Assembly (NCBI GenBank): GCA_041741155.1
Contig: JBGSKO010000151.1
Location: forward strand, 1 to 64,000
Reading direction: 5' to 3'
Source of the DNA: M3007 sp041741155
GTDB taxonomy: Bacteria; Bacteroidota; Bacteroidia; Chitinophagales; Saprospiraceae
DNA: 64,000 nucleotides
A program made the translations under genes and the position numbers. Under the pieces are notes generated by a model. It saw only the letters and a program-made list of their open reading frames with translations, did not search any database and was not told the origin of the DNA. This document shows positions 17,749-26,139 of the stretch, piece after piece (positions within the stretch are counted from its first letter, which is position 1; the number at the start of each line of letters is the position of its first letter).

Positions 17749-18495
17749 TTATCGAATCGGCGTCCACTCCTCAACATACGACCGCCGCAGAAAAAGCAGC
17801 GAAAGGCCTTCGCGGATATAGATCAAGCTGACCCGTAAGTAGCCGTACTGCCGGAAGCGGCGGGGGGAATGGTGTACTTTTAGTCGGTGTAAGTAAGCAA
17901 TATGCCCTTCTTTGTGCAGGCGGTAGAACAGGTTGCAGTCTTCGCCAGCTACGATTTTTTCGTTGTATCCACCAATGCGCTCGAAAATGGAGCGGCGGAC
18001 GAACTGACACTCTCCTTTTGCCAGGTAAACTCCCACGGAGAAGGACAAGCGGATAGTCAGATTCATCAATATGTGGTAAAGCCGATCGGATAAAATAGCT
18101 GCTTCGGGGTACACCCAGATGGGGGTGGTGGCGGCTACTATATTTGGATTTTCAAAAGCCGCCAAAATTTTTTCAAAGAATAGCTCCTTGTCCGGGATAC
18201 GGACGTCGGCATCTGAGTGGAAAAGAATGTCGCCCGTTGCTACTGTGGCGCCGAGATTTCGGCCAATGGCAATGTTTTGTTTGCCTTCGGCCTGGATGAG
18301 TTTTACCCGGTTTTCACCCCATTCAGATTGGTATTGCCGAACAATATCGGCTGTTTTATCCGTGCTGTTGGCATCGGAAACGATGATTTCCAGGTTAAAG
18401 CGATCGAGGCAATCGCGGTATTGCTCAATGGTAGGACCGATGTACTGGTCCTCGTTTTTGGTGGGAATCACAATGCTGATACGCGCCTTATCCAT
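17749..18495 (-). CDS. Family 2 glycosyltransferase
   Basis: This 248-residue protein has the GT-A fold of family 2. It shows ISIVIPTKNEDQYIGPTIEQ at the N-terminus, IIVSDANSTDKTADIV (nucleotide-sugar Asp), and FHSDADVRIPDKELFFEKI with a DAD motif that binds the metal. YNEKIVAGEDCNLFYRLHKEG follows and fits the usual ED acceptor region. There is a hydrophobic stretch but no clear membrane anchor. The start at 18495 (MDKARISIV) is preferred to the open frame at 18516. Substrates cannot be named; sugar transfer to a cell-surface glycan or lipid is typical. It converges with malQ. Confidence 0.88.
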   Translation of the reverse strand: MDKARISIVIPTKNEDQYIGPTIEQYRDCLDRFNLEIIVSDANSTDKTADIVRQYQSEWGENRVKLIQAEGKQNIAIGRNLGATVATGDILFHSDADVRIPDKELFFEKILAAFENPNIVAATTPIWVYPEAAILSDRLYHILMNLTIRLSFSVGVYLAKGECQFVRRSIFERIGGYNEKIVAGEDCNLFYRLHKEGHIAYLHRLKVHHSPRRFRQYGYLRVSLIYIREGLSLLFLRRSYVEEWTPIR

Positions 18496-18574
18496 CCTGG
18501 TTAGTCGCTTTTGCACGAATTTTCAGGTAAAGGTATAGCATCTGACGTTTGTATTTTACCAGACTATAAAAATG

Positions 18575-18613
18575 CCGTGCGCCTCGTGCGCGTTTCAGGC
18601 ACGAGGCGCACGG
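18575..18613 (-). terminator. Terminator after the ECF sigma factor gene
   Basis: A perfect 15-bp GC-rich stem (left arm 18575-18589, right arm 18599-18613, 9-nt loop) is followed on the minus strand by CATTTTTATAG. It lies 25 nt after the stop of the sigma factor gene and insulates the glycosyltransferase gene. Confidence 0.85.
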
Positions 18614-18637
18614 AAAGGCGCGCAGGATGAGGTGTCC

Positions 18638-19222
18638 CTATTGCAGCACAACAGCCCTTTCTGACATCATCTTACGGATGTTGATGAGCGCATAGCGCAT
18701 CCGGCCCAAGGCTGTGTTGATACTGACACGGGTGAGCGCGGCAATTTCTTTAAAACTCATGTCGGCGTAGTGGCGCAGAATGACAACCTCCCGTTGTTCC
18801 GGCGGGAGCGCGTCCACCAAATGGCGGATGCGGTTATGCAACTCGCTACGGATCATTTCGGTATCCGGACCATCGTCGCTAACGCGAAGCACTTCAAAGA
18901 TGTCAAAATCTTCAGAAGGGTTAATATGCTGACGGCGTTTGTTGCGGCGGTGATAGTCCACGCACATGTTGTACGAGATACGCATAGCCCACTGGACAAA
19001 TTTGCCCTCGTGGTTGTATTTGCCCTTGCGCAGGGTGTCAATGATCTTGATAAAGACCTCCTGGAAGATGTCTTCCGCGAGCGCTTGATCTTTGACAAAG
19101 AGATAAATGGAAGTGTAAATTTTCGACTTGTAACGGCGGAGCAGTACTTCGAAAGCTTGTTCGTCACCATCAACATAGCGTGCGATCAATTCTTGATCGT
19201 TGACCAAAGGCATAACTTGCAT
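18638..19222 (-). CDS. ECF-type RNA polymerase sigma factor
   Basis: This 194-residue sigma-70 family protein directs RNA polymerase to a dedicated promoter set. Region 2 is visible as YTSIYLFVKDQALAEDIFQEVFIKI...FVQWAMRISYNMCVDYHRR, and region 4 as ALPPEQREVVILRHYADMSFKEIAALTRVSINTALGRMRYA, with its helix-turn-helix. Starts at 19222 (MQVMPLV) and 19213 (MPLVNDQEL) are both plausible. A strong promoter and a leader of about 120 nt precede it. No anti-sigma gene is adjacent, unlike many ECF loci. It stands alone between two other genes, so its control is probably transcriptional or by a distant partner. Confidence 0.92.
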   Translation of the reverse strand: MQVMPLVNDQELIARYVDGDEQAFEVLLRRYKSKIYTSIYLFVKDQALAEDIFQEVFIKIIDTLRKGKYNHEGKFVQWAMRISYNMCVDYHRRNKRRQHINPSEDFDIFEVLRVSDDGPDTEMIRSELHNRIRHLVDALPPEQREVVILRHYADMSFKEIAALTRVSINTALGRMRYALINIRKMMSERAVVLQ

Positions 19223-19351
19223 GAGCAAAGGTTTTATTTGCTGTTTTACCAGTTAAATAAAAAGGAGCATTTAAGTGGTGTACAAGTTATAGCCGATACG
19301 CAAAAAGTATTTAGTTGAATAAATAGATTGTGATGAACTGTATTGCAGTGC

Positions 19352-19381
19352 CAAAAGTAGGCCGATATTGTCTCTAAGCAA
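19352..19381 (-). promoter_or_regulatory. Promoter of the ECF sigma factor gene
   Basis: On the minus strand, TTG (19381-19379) and TACTTTTG (19359-19352) are separated by 19 nt, a textbook Bacteroidota promoter. The start site would be near 19345, giving a long untranslated leader. Confidence 0.7.
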
Positions 19382-19462
19382 AAATTATTTTCCTTTTTAA
19401 CGTTTTTTAACAACTATCCAGGCAACCACACAAAAAATATGCAAAAATATAGCACTTTGTGG

Positions 19463-19470
19463 TACTTTTG
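19463..19470 (+). promoter_or_regulatory. -7 promoter box TACTTTTG before the CNNM/CorC gene
   Basis: TACTTTTG fits TAnnTTTG and ends 12 nt before the ATG at 19483. No TTG at a good distance is visible upstream, so confidence is limited. A transcript from here would have a leader of only about 5 nt. Confidence 0.4.
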
Positions 19471-19482
19471 TGGCGATTTTCC

Positions 19483-20772
19483 ATGGAAATAGCCATCATT
19501 TTACTTCTGATCGCCTTACACGGGTTTTTGGTGTTGGGCAAGATCGCCTTGATTACGGCCAAGCGCGCCAAACTCGAAAGCGAAAAAGCAAACGGAAGCC
19601 GTAACGCGGCCCTCGCTGTGGGTTTGTTGGACCACAGCGACCATTTTCTTCTAGCCATGCAGATCGGTATCACGGTGCTCAGCATCGTGGAGGGTGCGTA
19701 CGCCGGACTGAAGTTGTCCGGTTGGCTTGTACCCCTGACAAGCAACATATCGGCTCTGGCGCCTTATGCAGGTTCTATCTCCATGGTGGTCGTCATCACC
19801 TTGTTGTCTTGTCTTGTACTGATAGTTGGAGAAGTGGCTCCCAAATACATCGCGGTGCAATACTCCGAATCCATCGTATTCGCCTTTGTTCCCATTTTGC
19901 ACTTGTTCACACGAGTACTCAGACCTGTTTCCGTTTTTCTCAATTGGGCGACTAAGGTGTTTCTGCGCATACTCTTGATTAAGCCAACGGAAGAGCAGCA
20001 CATTTCAGCGGAAGAAATCAAGCACATGGTGAAAAAGGCCAACCAACAGGGGGTGCTGGAGCAAAAAGAAAGTGAGTTTATACAAAATATCCTGCGCTTT
20101 GCTGATCGCGATGCCTATACGATCATGACCCACCGGAACGATCTGGAATGGCTTGACATCCATGCTCCGGCAGAGGAGAATGACAAAATTATCCGGGAAA
20201 GTGGTTTTACCAAGTTTTTGGTTTGCGACGGCTCTATTGAAAATATCCTGGGGGTGCTCAAATTACGCGACTATATTGACAATTGTCATAAGCCCGGGTT
20301 TGACCTGCGCCAGATTATGGCTCCGCCGCTGTACGTCCCGGAAACAATGAACGCCCTCAAGATTTTAGAGCGCTTCCGCAATCAACGCAACTACTTTGCC
20401 GTCGTCGTAGATGAGTACGGTTCCATTCAGGGTATTATTACGCTCCACGACCTGACCGAGAATATATTTGGCGCCCTGCCTGATGTGGACGATGTGGAGG
20501 ATCCGGACATCGTAACCCGCGAAGACGGCAGCTTGCTTGTGGAGGGGGGGATTCCCATTGATGAACTGCGCGAAACAGTGAACATCAAGGAATTTGACCT
20601 TCAGGATGCCGATTACGCCACACTCGCCGGCTATATCCTGCACAAACTCGGCGAAATACCTAAAGCCGGAGAACACTTCGAGTCCGAGGGTTACCGCTTC
20701 GAAATCATGGATATGGACAAAAGCAAGATTGACAAAGTGCTCATATCGAAAGTAGTGTTGAGCCATGACTGA
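19483..20772 (+). CDS. Hemolysin-family membrane protein (CNNM, CBS pair and CorC_HlyC domains)
   Basis: This 429-residue protein has an N-terminal CNNM/DUF21 membrane domain with several hydrophobic helices in the first 160 residues. A cytoplasmic pair of CBS motifs (around DAYTIMTHRNDLEWLDI and ALKILERFRNQRNYFAVVVDEYGSIQGIITLHDL) spans roughly 200-330. A C-terminal transporter-associated domain follows (DIVTREDGSLLVEGGIPIDEL). Members move or sense divalent cations such as magnesium; haemolysis is a historical label. The start at 19483 (MEIAIILLLIALHGFL) is chosen because upstream codons are not hydrophobic. It is divergent from the sigma factor gene and shares the 260-nt intergenic region with it. 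Confidence 0.9.
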   Translation: MEIAIILLLIALHGFLVLGKIALITAKRAKLESEKANGSRNAALAVGLLDHSDHFLLAMQIGITVLSIVEGAYAGLKLSGWLVPLTSNISALAPYAGSISMVVVITLLSCLVLIVGEVAPKYIAVQYSESIVFAFVPILHLFTRVLRPVSVFLNWATKVFLRILLIKPTEEQHISAEEIKHMVKKANQQGVLEQKESEFIQNILRFADRDAYTIMTHRNDLEWLDIHAPAEENDKIIRESGFTKFLVCDGSIENILGVLKLRDYIDNCHKPGFDLRQIMAPPLYVPETMNALKILERFRNQRNYFAVVVDEYGSIQGIITLHDLTENIFGALPDVDDVEDPDIVTREDGSLLVEGGIPIDELRETVNIKEFDLQDADYATLAGYILHKLGEIPKAGEHFESEGYRFEIMDMDKSKIDKVLISKVVLSHD

Positions 20773-20835
20773 ACAATAAGCCTACCTGTCCGTTTTTAAG
20801 GTTTATGTCACGCATAGCGCATCACTAAAAATCGT

Positions 20836-21291
20836 ATGTTCCACTTAAAAGAAGGCGATCAAGCCCCCGATTTCTCCGCTTTAAACGAAAAAGGCGAGAC
20901 TGTTCAATTGGCCGATTTTAGCGGCAAAAAACTTGTCTTGTATTTTTATCCAAAGGACGACACGCCCGGCTGTACTGCCGAGGCATGCAGTTTACGCGAC
21001 GGGTACCCGAAGTTTCTGGCACAAGGTTATGCCGTCCTCGGTGTAAGCCCGGACGCCGTGAAAAAGCACGTCAAGTTTATCGAAAAATACAGTCTGCCGT
21101 TCAGTCTGCTGGCCGATGAAGACCACAGTGTGGCTACTGCCTACGGTGTCTGGGGGCCTAAAAAATTTATGGGTCGGGCATACGACGGCATCCACCGGAC
21201 CACTTTCGTCATTGACGCGGGTGGCAAAATCGAGCAGATTATCACCAAGGTGGATACTAATGACCACGCATCGCAATTGCTAGGGGCATAA
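20836..21291 (+). CDS. bcp: Thioredoxin-dependent peroxiredoxin (BCP family)
   Basis: This 151-residue peroxiredoxin reduces hydroperoxides in the cytoplasm. The peroxidatic site is DDTPGCTAEACSLRD, with peroxidatic and resolving cysteines five residues apart as in atypical 2-Cys BCP proteins. The N-terminal GDQAPDFSALNEKGETVQLADF and RTTFVIDAGGKIEQI agree. It lies 63 nt after the CNNM/CorC gene on the same strand and may be read through from it. Confidence 0.95.
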   Translation: MFHLKEGDQAPDFSALNEKGETVQLADFSGKKLVLYFYPKDDTPGCTAEACSLRDGYPKFLAQGYAVLGVSPDAVKKHVKFIEKYSLPFSLLADEDHSVATAYGVWGPKKFMGRAYDGIHRTTFVIDAGGKIEQIITKVDTNDHASQLLGA

Positions 21292-21312
21292 GATAAAAGG
21301 CCGGCTGCGGCG

Positions 21313-22053
21313 CTATTGGTCGAGCACCTTGCGCCGCAGCTGGAAGTTTTTGCCCAGATAAACTTTGCGCACCATTTCATCGGCAGCCAGTTCTTCCGCA
21401 GTGCCGGCACGCAGAATCGCGCCTTCGAACATCAGGTAGGCGCGGTCGGTAATGCTGAGCGTTTCTTGTACGTTGTGGTCGGTGATGAGGATGCCGATAT
21501 TCTTGGTCTTGAGTTTGGCGACAATAGACTGAATGTCCTCCACTGCGATGGGGTCAATGCCTGCAAACGGCTCGTCAAGCAGTATAAACTTGGGATCGCT
21601 GGCCAAAGCCCGGGCGATCTCGGTGCGCCGTCGTTCGCCGCCGGAGAGTGTGTCCCCGTTGCTCTTGCGTACTTTGTGCAGGTTAAACTCGTCAATGAGT
21701 TCCTCTAATTTATCCTGCTGGTCCTTTTTGCTCAAATTACCCATTTCAAGCACGGCGCGGACGTTGTCTTCCACACTGAGCTTGCGAAATACGCTTGGCT
21801 CTTGCGGCAAGTAGCCGATCCCGTTCTGCGCACGGCGGTACATGGGCAGGTCTGTAATCTCGGCTTCATCGAGAAAAACCTTGCCCTCGGTCGGTTTGAT
21901 AAACCCGACAACCATGTAAAACGACGTAGTCTTGCCTGCGCCGTTCGGTCCGAGCAAACCGACGATCTCGCCCTGTTTCACATCGAAGGAGACATCGCGC
22001 ACAACGGTGCGTTTGCCGTAAACTTTTAGCAGGTGTTCGGCGCGCAGAATCAT
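21313..22053 (-). CDS. lptB: LPS export ABC transporter ATP-binding protein
   Basis: This 246-residue ABC ATPase powers lipopolysaccharide extraction from the inner membrane together with LptF and LptG. Walker A is GPNGAGKTT near 35-43, the signature is LSGGERRRTEIARAL, and Walker B is FILLDEPFAGIDP. The AGIDP wording and the C-terminal LSITDRAYLMFEGAILRAGTAEEL are typical of LptB rather than other ABC ATPases. The start codon overlaps the stop of yqeY as ATGA, so translation is probably coupled. The permease genes lptF and lptG are not in the window. Confidence 0.92.
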   Translation of the reverse strand: MILRAEHLLKVYGKRTVVRDVSFDVKQGEIVGLLGPNGAGKTTSFYMVVGFIKPTEGKVFLDEAEITDLPMYRRAQNGIGYLPQEPSVFRKLSVEDNVRAVLEMGNLSKKDQQDKLEELIDEFNLHKVRKSNGDTLSGGERRRTEIARALASDPKFILLDEPFAGIDPIAVEDIQSIVAKLKTKNIGILITDHNVQETLSITDRAYLMFEGAILRAGTAEELAADEMVRKVYLGKNFQLRRKVLDQ

Positions 22054-22496
22054 GCTCCGAGCAGTTTTTTGACTGCCTCCGAGATGAGACGCCCCTCGGC
22101 TTTCCCGGCCAGTTTTTTATTGGCCGCACCCATCACCTTGCCCATATCACGGGGCGATTCGGCTCCGACTTCGGCAATAATTTCGCGCACACTGGCTTCC
22201 AGTTCCGCACCTTCCAACATGGCTGGCAGGTAGCGTTTTATGATCTCGATTTCTTCGATCTCTTTTTGCGCCAGCTCCGGGCGATTGTTTTTTATGTAAA
22301 TATCGTACGAATCCTGCCGGCTTTTCAGCAGTTTTTGCAGCATTTGCACCTCGCGGGCTTCGTCCAGTGCCTGGCCGGTGCCGTCGGTCTTGGCCAATAA
22401 TATGACGCTTTTGATGGCGCGGATACCCCGAAGGGCAATCTCGTCTTTGGCCTTCATGGCAACAACGAGGTCTTTGTTGATTTTTTCTTCTAACAT
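22050..22496 (-). CDS. GatB/YqeY domain protein
   Basis: This 148-residue helical protein matches the YqeY family. It starts MLEEKINKDLVVAMKAKDEIALRGIRAIKSVI, has EEIEIIKRYLPAMLEGAEL in the middle, and ends MGKVMGAANKKLAGKAEGRLISEAVKKLL. The domain resembles the tRNA-binding tail of GatB, and a role in translation or tRNA handling is presumed but unproven. Its stop overlaps the lptB start. A -7-like TAGATTTG lies on the minus strand at 22544-22537. Confidence 0.9.
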   Translation of the reverse strand: MLEEKINKDLVVAMKAKDEIALRGIRAIKSVILLAKTDGTGQALDEAREVQMLQKLLKSRQDSYDIYIKNNRPELAQKEIEEIEIIKRYLPAMLEGAELEASVREIIAEVGAESPRDMGKVMGAANKKLAGKAEGRLISEAVKKLLGA

Positions 22497-22597
22497 AAGG
22501 TATGTAAACTGTTTGCAGTACCCGTAAACAAGGCCACAAATCTACAACTTTTCCGAACGTACTGGTCCTCGTCGAGGGGAGTGCGCGAACGACGCCT

Positions 22598-23992
22598 TTA
22601 CAACTCCAAACGTTTCTCCTTGATCAAACGCGCCACGTCTTCCGGCACATTTTTTTCCCAGCCGGGAGTATTGTTGCGGATCATACGCAGCACTTCTTTG
22701 TGGTAGATGTGCAGGTTGTCGGGGTTGATGCCCTGTACGTCCACTACATTTCGGTGGTCAAGCAGGTGCTGGTAGAGGAAGTGGATATCCTTGGGTACGT
22801 CAATTGTGTGCGCGGTGATGAGGTTGCCGTTTTCCAAACGGGCGGGATAAACGTAGAAGCGAACGTGCCGCAGAAACAGCTCGCCGAAAGCGCCGAGCAG
22901 GTTGTCGAGGTTCTGGTGGTACGTATCGAGGATGATGCTCTGGAATTTCCGGGCGCCGAGCGCCAGGCCGATGCGCGGAACGCGGTAATCGCGGAAATAA
23001 GCAATCAGTTTTTTGTGTTGCACGCAGTTGGACAGAATGACTGTTTGGCCGAGCGCGCAGAGAATTTCAGCACGGTTGAGGAAATCCCGTTCGCTTAGTT
23101 CGCCCTCGGCGCGCAGATTTTCGAGCGTGATTTCAGTGAGGAAATAGGCCTGGTGGGCATCCACGTCGGGTTCGGCAGTAAACTGCGCGTACGTGCAATG
23201 CGCCATATCCTGCTGCACGAGCGTGGGCGGCTTGTAACTGCCGCGGGCGATGAGGATGGATTTTTTGTAGAGCAGCTCGCTGGCGTGCAGGGGAGTGCCG
23301 TCGGGGCCAAAGATAGCCACATCGGTGAGGCCGTTTTTGACGGCCCAAAGGCAGACGAGGCGGTTGTCCACCCCGGCAAAATCCGGCCCTTGCAGACGCA
23401 CGAGGTCAATGGCGACGCGGCCGTGGAGGTTGTCCAGGAGGGACTGCACGAGCGTTTCCGGGTCGTTGTGGTAGCGAAAGCAGGCGTAGATGAGGTTGAC
23501 GCCGAGGATGCCGACGGCCTGTTGCTGGAGGCGGTTGTCGTTGTCGAGCAGGCGGGTGTGCAGCACCACGTCGTTGGGCTCCGCGCCGGGCTTGAGTTGA
23601 AAACGCAGGCCCAGCCAGCCGTTCCCTTTATTGGTTTTTTGAAAATTGATGGCAGAAACCGTGTCGGCAAACGCGAAAAAATTCTGATCGGAGCGCGTAG
23701 TGCGCAGGCGCGCTTCCAGCAGCCCAAACTCGTGGTCGAGCATCTTATACAGCCGGGGCTCGCATACGTAGCGGCCTTTGTGCTCGGGACCGTAGATTTC
23801 GTCGGACACGGTTTTGTCGTACGCGCTCATCGTCTTGGCGATGGTGCCCGCTGCGGCGCCCACCTGAAAAAAATGGCGGGCAACCTCCTGCCCGGCGCCG
23901 ATTTCGGCAAATGCGCCGTAGATGTGCGGATCGAGGTTGATTTCGAGCGCCTTTTGCTCGGTTTCGAGGGTTCTGTGTGGTGTTTTTGTCAT
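22598..23992 (-). CDS. Conserved cytoplasmic protein of unknown function
   Basis: This 464-residue protein belongs to a conserved family that some databases label nicotinate-nucleotide adenylyltransferase. I see none of the nucleotidyltransferase motifs (no HxGH, no ISSTxxR). The N-terminal EINLDPHIYGAFAEIGAGQEVARHFFQVGAAAGTIAKTMSAYDK segment is the most conserved-looking part. There is no signal peptide or membrane segment, and composition is balanced, so it is probably cytoplasmic. A strong TTG/TACCTTTG promoter precedes it. The gap to yqeY is 101 nt, so a shared transcript is possible but not shown. I do not assign a reaction. Confidence 0.75.
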   Translation of the reverse strand: MTKTPHRTLETEQKALEINLDPHIYGAFAEIGAGQEVARHFFQVGAAAGTIAKTMSAYDKTVSDEIYGPEHKGRYVCEPRLYKMLDHEFGLLEARLRTTRSDQNFFAFADTVSAINFQKTNKGNGWLGLRFQLKPGAEPNDVVLHTRLLDNDNRLQQQAVGILGVNLIYACFRYHNDPETLVQSLLDNLHGRVAIDLVRLQGPDFAGVDNRLVCLWAVKNGLTDVAIFGPDGTPLHASELLYKKSILIARGSYKPPTLVQQDMAHCTYAQFTAEPDVDAHQAYFLTEITLENLRAEGELSERDFLNRAEILCALGQTVILSNCVQHKKLIAYFRDYRVPRIGLALGARKFQSIILDTYHQNLDNLLGAFGELFLRHVRFYVYPARLENGNLITAHTIDVPKDIHFLYQHLLDHRNVVDVQGINPDNLHIYHKEVLRMIRNNTPGWEKNVPEDVARLIKEKRLEL

Positions 23993-24014
23993 GCTGTTTT
24001 TTTGCCGAGGCGTG

Positions 24015-24045
24015 CAAAGGTATTTCGGACGGACAGAGTATCCAA
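24015..24045 (-). promoter_or_regulatory. Promoter of the 464-residue orphan gene
   Basis: Reading the minus strand, TTG (24045-24043) and TACCTTTG (24022-24015) are separated by 20 nt. The predicted start near 24008 leaves a leader of about 15 nt. Confidence 0.65.
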
Positions 24046-24058
24046 GGCTTAAAACAAC

Positions 24059-25657
24059 TCACCGCACCTCAAACTCCTGCTTCGCCACCCCGAACGGCGT
24101 ATTCAAAAACAGGTAGTGTTTGCCGGAACGGCGAAACACCCAACGCGGGATTTGTACGCTGCTACGGCCTGCAGGGAATTTGTCGCCAATGGTGTACGTA
24201 TTCCAGCCGTCCGGCTCAAATATGCTCAGGCGAACGGCGGCAGGTTCCAATAGCTCAAACGCGACCTCGAAATTCTTCGTCTTTTCTTCCGGCGGGAGCA
24301 ATTTGATACGGGCGCTGCCGGGTGCGGTCATTAGGGCGGAGAGGGTGTTGCGCATGAAGAGCGCGTTGTTTCCCGTAAAAAAAGATAACGAAAACTCCAG
24401 GCTGGACAAGTCGTAACCCGGTGTTTGCATCTGGTGCAACCGGAGCATCACCAGATCACCGGATGCCTGTGCCAAATCCGCAGCAAGGCTGTCGGGCATC
24501 GGTTGGCCGGGACTTACCAGTGTCGTTCGATTGGGGGTGGAGAGGCGGAAGGTTACATCCGGCAGCGGCTCCCCGTCTATCCAAAACTGAGGGCGCAAAG
24601 CCAGCATGGGCTCCAGCTCGCCGACCTGAATGGTAATGCGCATATCGTTGGGGGCATCCACAGGGGTTAATTGGCCTTGCGTGTCGCGCAGTTCGAGCAG
24701 GTATAGGTTGCTGATGGTTTGGTCCAGTGCGCCCCATTTGATTTTCAGGTTGTGTGTATCCCGGTCGCGGCGCAGCGCGAGGCGGGGGTCGTTGTCGGCA
24801 ACGATATTCAGACTTTTTTCAAAAAGGCGCTCGTGCTGATCGGTGTGCAGTGTAAGGGAGATCACCGATCCGGGTTCCAGCAAGTGTTTGTAGTTGGCCA
24901 TGTTAGTCACCATATTGGTGTAGGTGTCCGGAGTCAGTACGCAGGAGAACCCCTGTGTGGTCAGCGTGCGGGATTTTATCTGGATACCGGCGCGGATTTC
25001 CGTGGGGTTGACGTAGGGACTCCACACCGCAAAGGGCATTTGCTGAACCGTTTGCCAAAACTCGTTTTCCGTGAAAAAGTCGCGATTCGACACCTCATGG
25101 ATATCTTCCCGGCCCCACACTACCCGCTCCAGCAGCGTCGTGTTGAGCATGCTTACGACGGTGTTTTGCCAGCGGACCACATCGCCTGGGCTTTTGTCTT
25201 CCTGCGTTTCCAGCACAAGATCAATGCTGCCGGTGGCTTGTCCGTCGAGGTAAAGATCGGTTAAGCGCAGCACCTGGCGGTCGGTTGCCTTGGCGCCGAA
25301 TGTCTCGTCCAGCCAGCCAAGTCGGGAAACGTAGTCCTGCTCGCCCCGGGTGGCGGTGATCGGGTGCCCGTCGAGCCGGAACGACACTTGCTGTGCCATG
25401 GCGGCGCCATTCCAGAGGTAGGGTGCGCGCAGGAGCATCTGGCGGAATGCTTGCGGGGTCATTTGGGCGCGGGTGTGGAACTGGTTTTCCGCAGTCAGGT
25501 CGGCTTGCAGGTTTCCCCAGTAAAATATGTACTTGGAGGAGGTTTTTGGAGCGGGCGGGGCGCCGTCGGCAAACTGGAAGCTGAAAAGGGTTGCGTGTGC
25601 GCCGAATAGCAGCAGAAAAAGTAATCCGGTCGCGCGGGTGGTAAAACGTGAATGCAT
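24059..25657 (-). CDS. Secreted protein of unknown function
   Basis: I do not recognise this 532-residue protein. The start at 25657 gives a clean signal peptide (MHSRFTTRATGLLFLLLFGAHATLF...), whereas the upstream open frame to 25798 is not hydrophobic. The mature part is probably beta-rich and shows three possible modules: an N-terminal part with a YIFYWGNLQADL motif, a central part near residues 230-330, and a C-terminal beta domain (FEVAFELLEPAAVRLSIFEPDGW...FRRSGKHYLFLN). The C-terminal module resembles surface-protein beta domains, but the final residues (QEFEVR) do not clearly form a T9SS sorting signal. No neighbour explains its role. Confidence 0.65.
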   Translation of the reverse strand: MHSRFTTRATGLLFLLLFGAHATLFSFQFADGAPPAPKTSSKYIFYWGNLQADLTAENQFHTRAQMTPQAFRQMLLRAPYLWNGAAMAQQVSFRLDGHPITATRGEQDYVSRLGWLDETFGAKATDRQVLRLTDLYLDGQATGSIDLVLETQEDKSPGDVVRWQNTVVSMLNTTLLERVVWGREDIHEVSNRDFFTENEFWQTVQQMPFAVWSPYVNPTEIRAGIQIKSRTLTTQGFSCVLTPDTYTNMVTNMANYKHLLEPGSVISLTLHTDQHERLFEKSLNIVADNDPRLALRRDRDTHNLKIKWGALDQTISNLYLLELRDTQGQLTPVDAPNDMRITIQVGELEPMLALRPQFWIDGEPLPDVTFRLSTPNRTTLVSPGQPMPDSLAADLAQASGDLVMLRLHQMQTPGYDLSSLEFSLSFFTGNNALFMRNTLSALMTAPGSARIKLLPPEEKTKNFEVAFELLEPAAVRLSIFEPDGWNTYTIGDKFPAGRSSVQIPRWVFRRSGKHYLFLNTPFGVAKQEFEVR

Positions 25658-25806
25658 AGCCGTGTGATTTTGGAAAAAAACGGCGGTATGGCGGCGGTAT
25701 TGTGGGCAGGCGGATGGTGTCGAGTTTGCATCTGTCTCAGGCATCAAATGCCTGAACGGGTATGCTGAAGGTGGGTAGCATCCCCCTTCGGCAAGCACAA
25801 AAATGA

Positions 25807-25866
25807 AAATTACGTCAGTTTGTTGACGTAATTTGTGTAAATTCCGTCAGTTTGTTGACTGAATTT
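25807..25866. repeat. Two tandem 28-nt hairpins (TCAGTTTGTTGAC)
   Basis: AAATTACGTCA-GTTTGT-TGACGTAATTT (25807-25834) is a perfect hairpin. A second copy at 25839-25866 has the same loop and one stem mismatch, 4 nt away. The spacing and symmetry could suit a pair of operator sites, or a repeat remnant. They lie about 150 nt upstream of the secreted-protein start. Confidence 0.7.
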
Positions 25867-25958
25867 CCGCCTCGCTTCGTCCCCCCAGTGAGGTGGCTTG
25901 CTCAGGCCGGCCCATCTATTGAGCATCCGGGCAGCGCAGCAAGACGCGGAACGGAGCA

Positions 25959-25989
25959 AGGGGCGGGGCTTGCGCAGCAGCCCGCCCCT
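25959..25989. repeat. GC-rich hairpin near the RAYT gene
   Basis: AGGGGCGGG (25959-25967) pairs perfectly with CCCGCCCCT (25981-25989), with one further possible pair inside. Its position among REP-like sequences suggests a palindrome related to the transposase, though its sequence differs from the GTCTTACGAC repeats. Confidence 0.55.
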
Positions 25990-26023
25990 GCGGAGTGGAG
26001 GGTCTTGCGAGCATACCGTGCGC

Positions 26024-26053
26024 TGCCGTGCGTGGGTCTTACGACCCCGCACA
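26024..26053 (+). repeat. REP-like repeat left of RAYT 1
   Basis: This begins TGCCGTGCGTGGGTCTTACG and contains the mini-hairpin GGGTC-TTAC-GACCC. It is almost identical, in inverted orientation, to 26697-26725 on the other side of the transposase gene. A shorter related copy, GGTCTTACGAC, lies at 26080-26090. Confidence 0.75.
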
Positions 26054-26139
26054 TTTGCTTTTTGCTTTTGCCGTATGCAGGTCTTACGACACATTACCAC
26101 TAATTTTGTATCTGATTGTAATTCTGCTGAATCTTCACT

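Larger units (their letters stand above)
25658..26139. other. 482-nt repeat-rich intergenic region before the first RAYT
   Basis: No credible gene is present. In order it holds two tandem 28-nt hairpins (25807-25866), a GC-rich hairpin (25959-25989) and two GTCTTACGAC repeats (26024-26053 and 26080-26090). The last are related to the repeat after the RAYT gene. The region reads as an accumulation of small palindromes next to the transposase. Confidence 0.75.
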
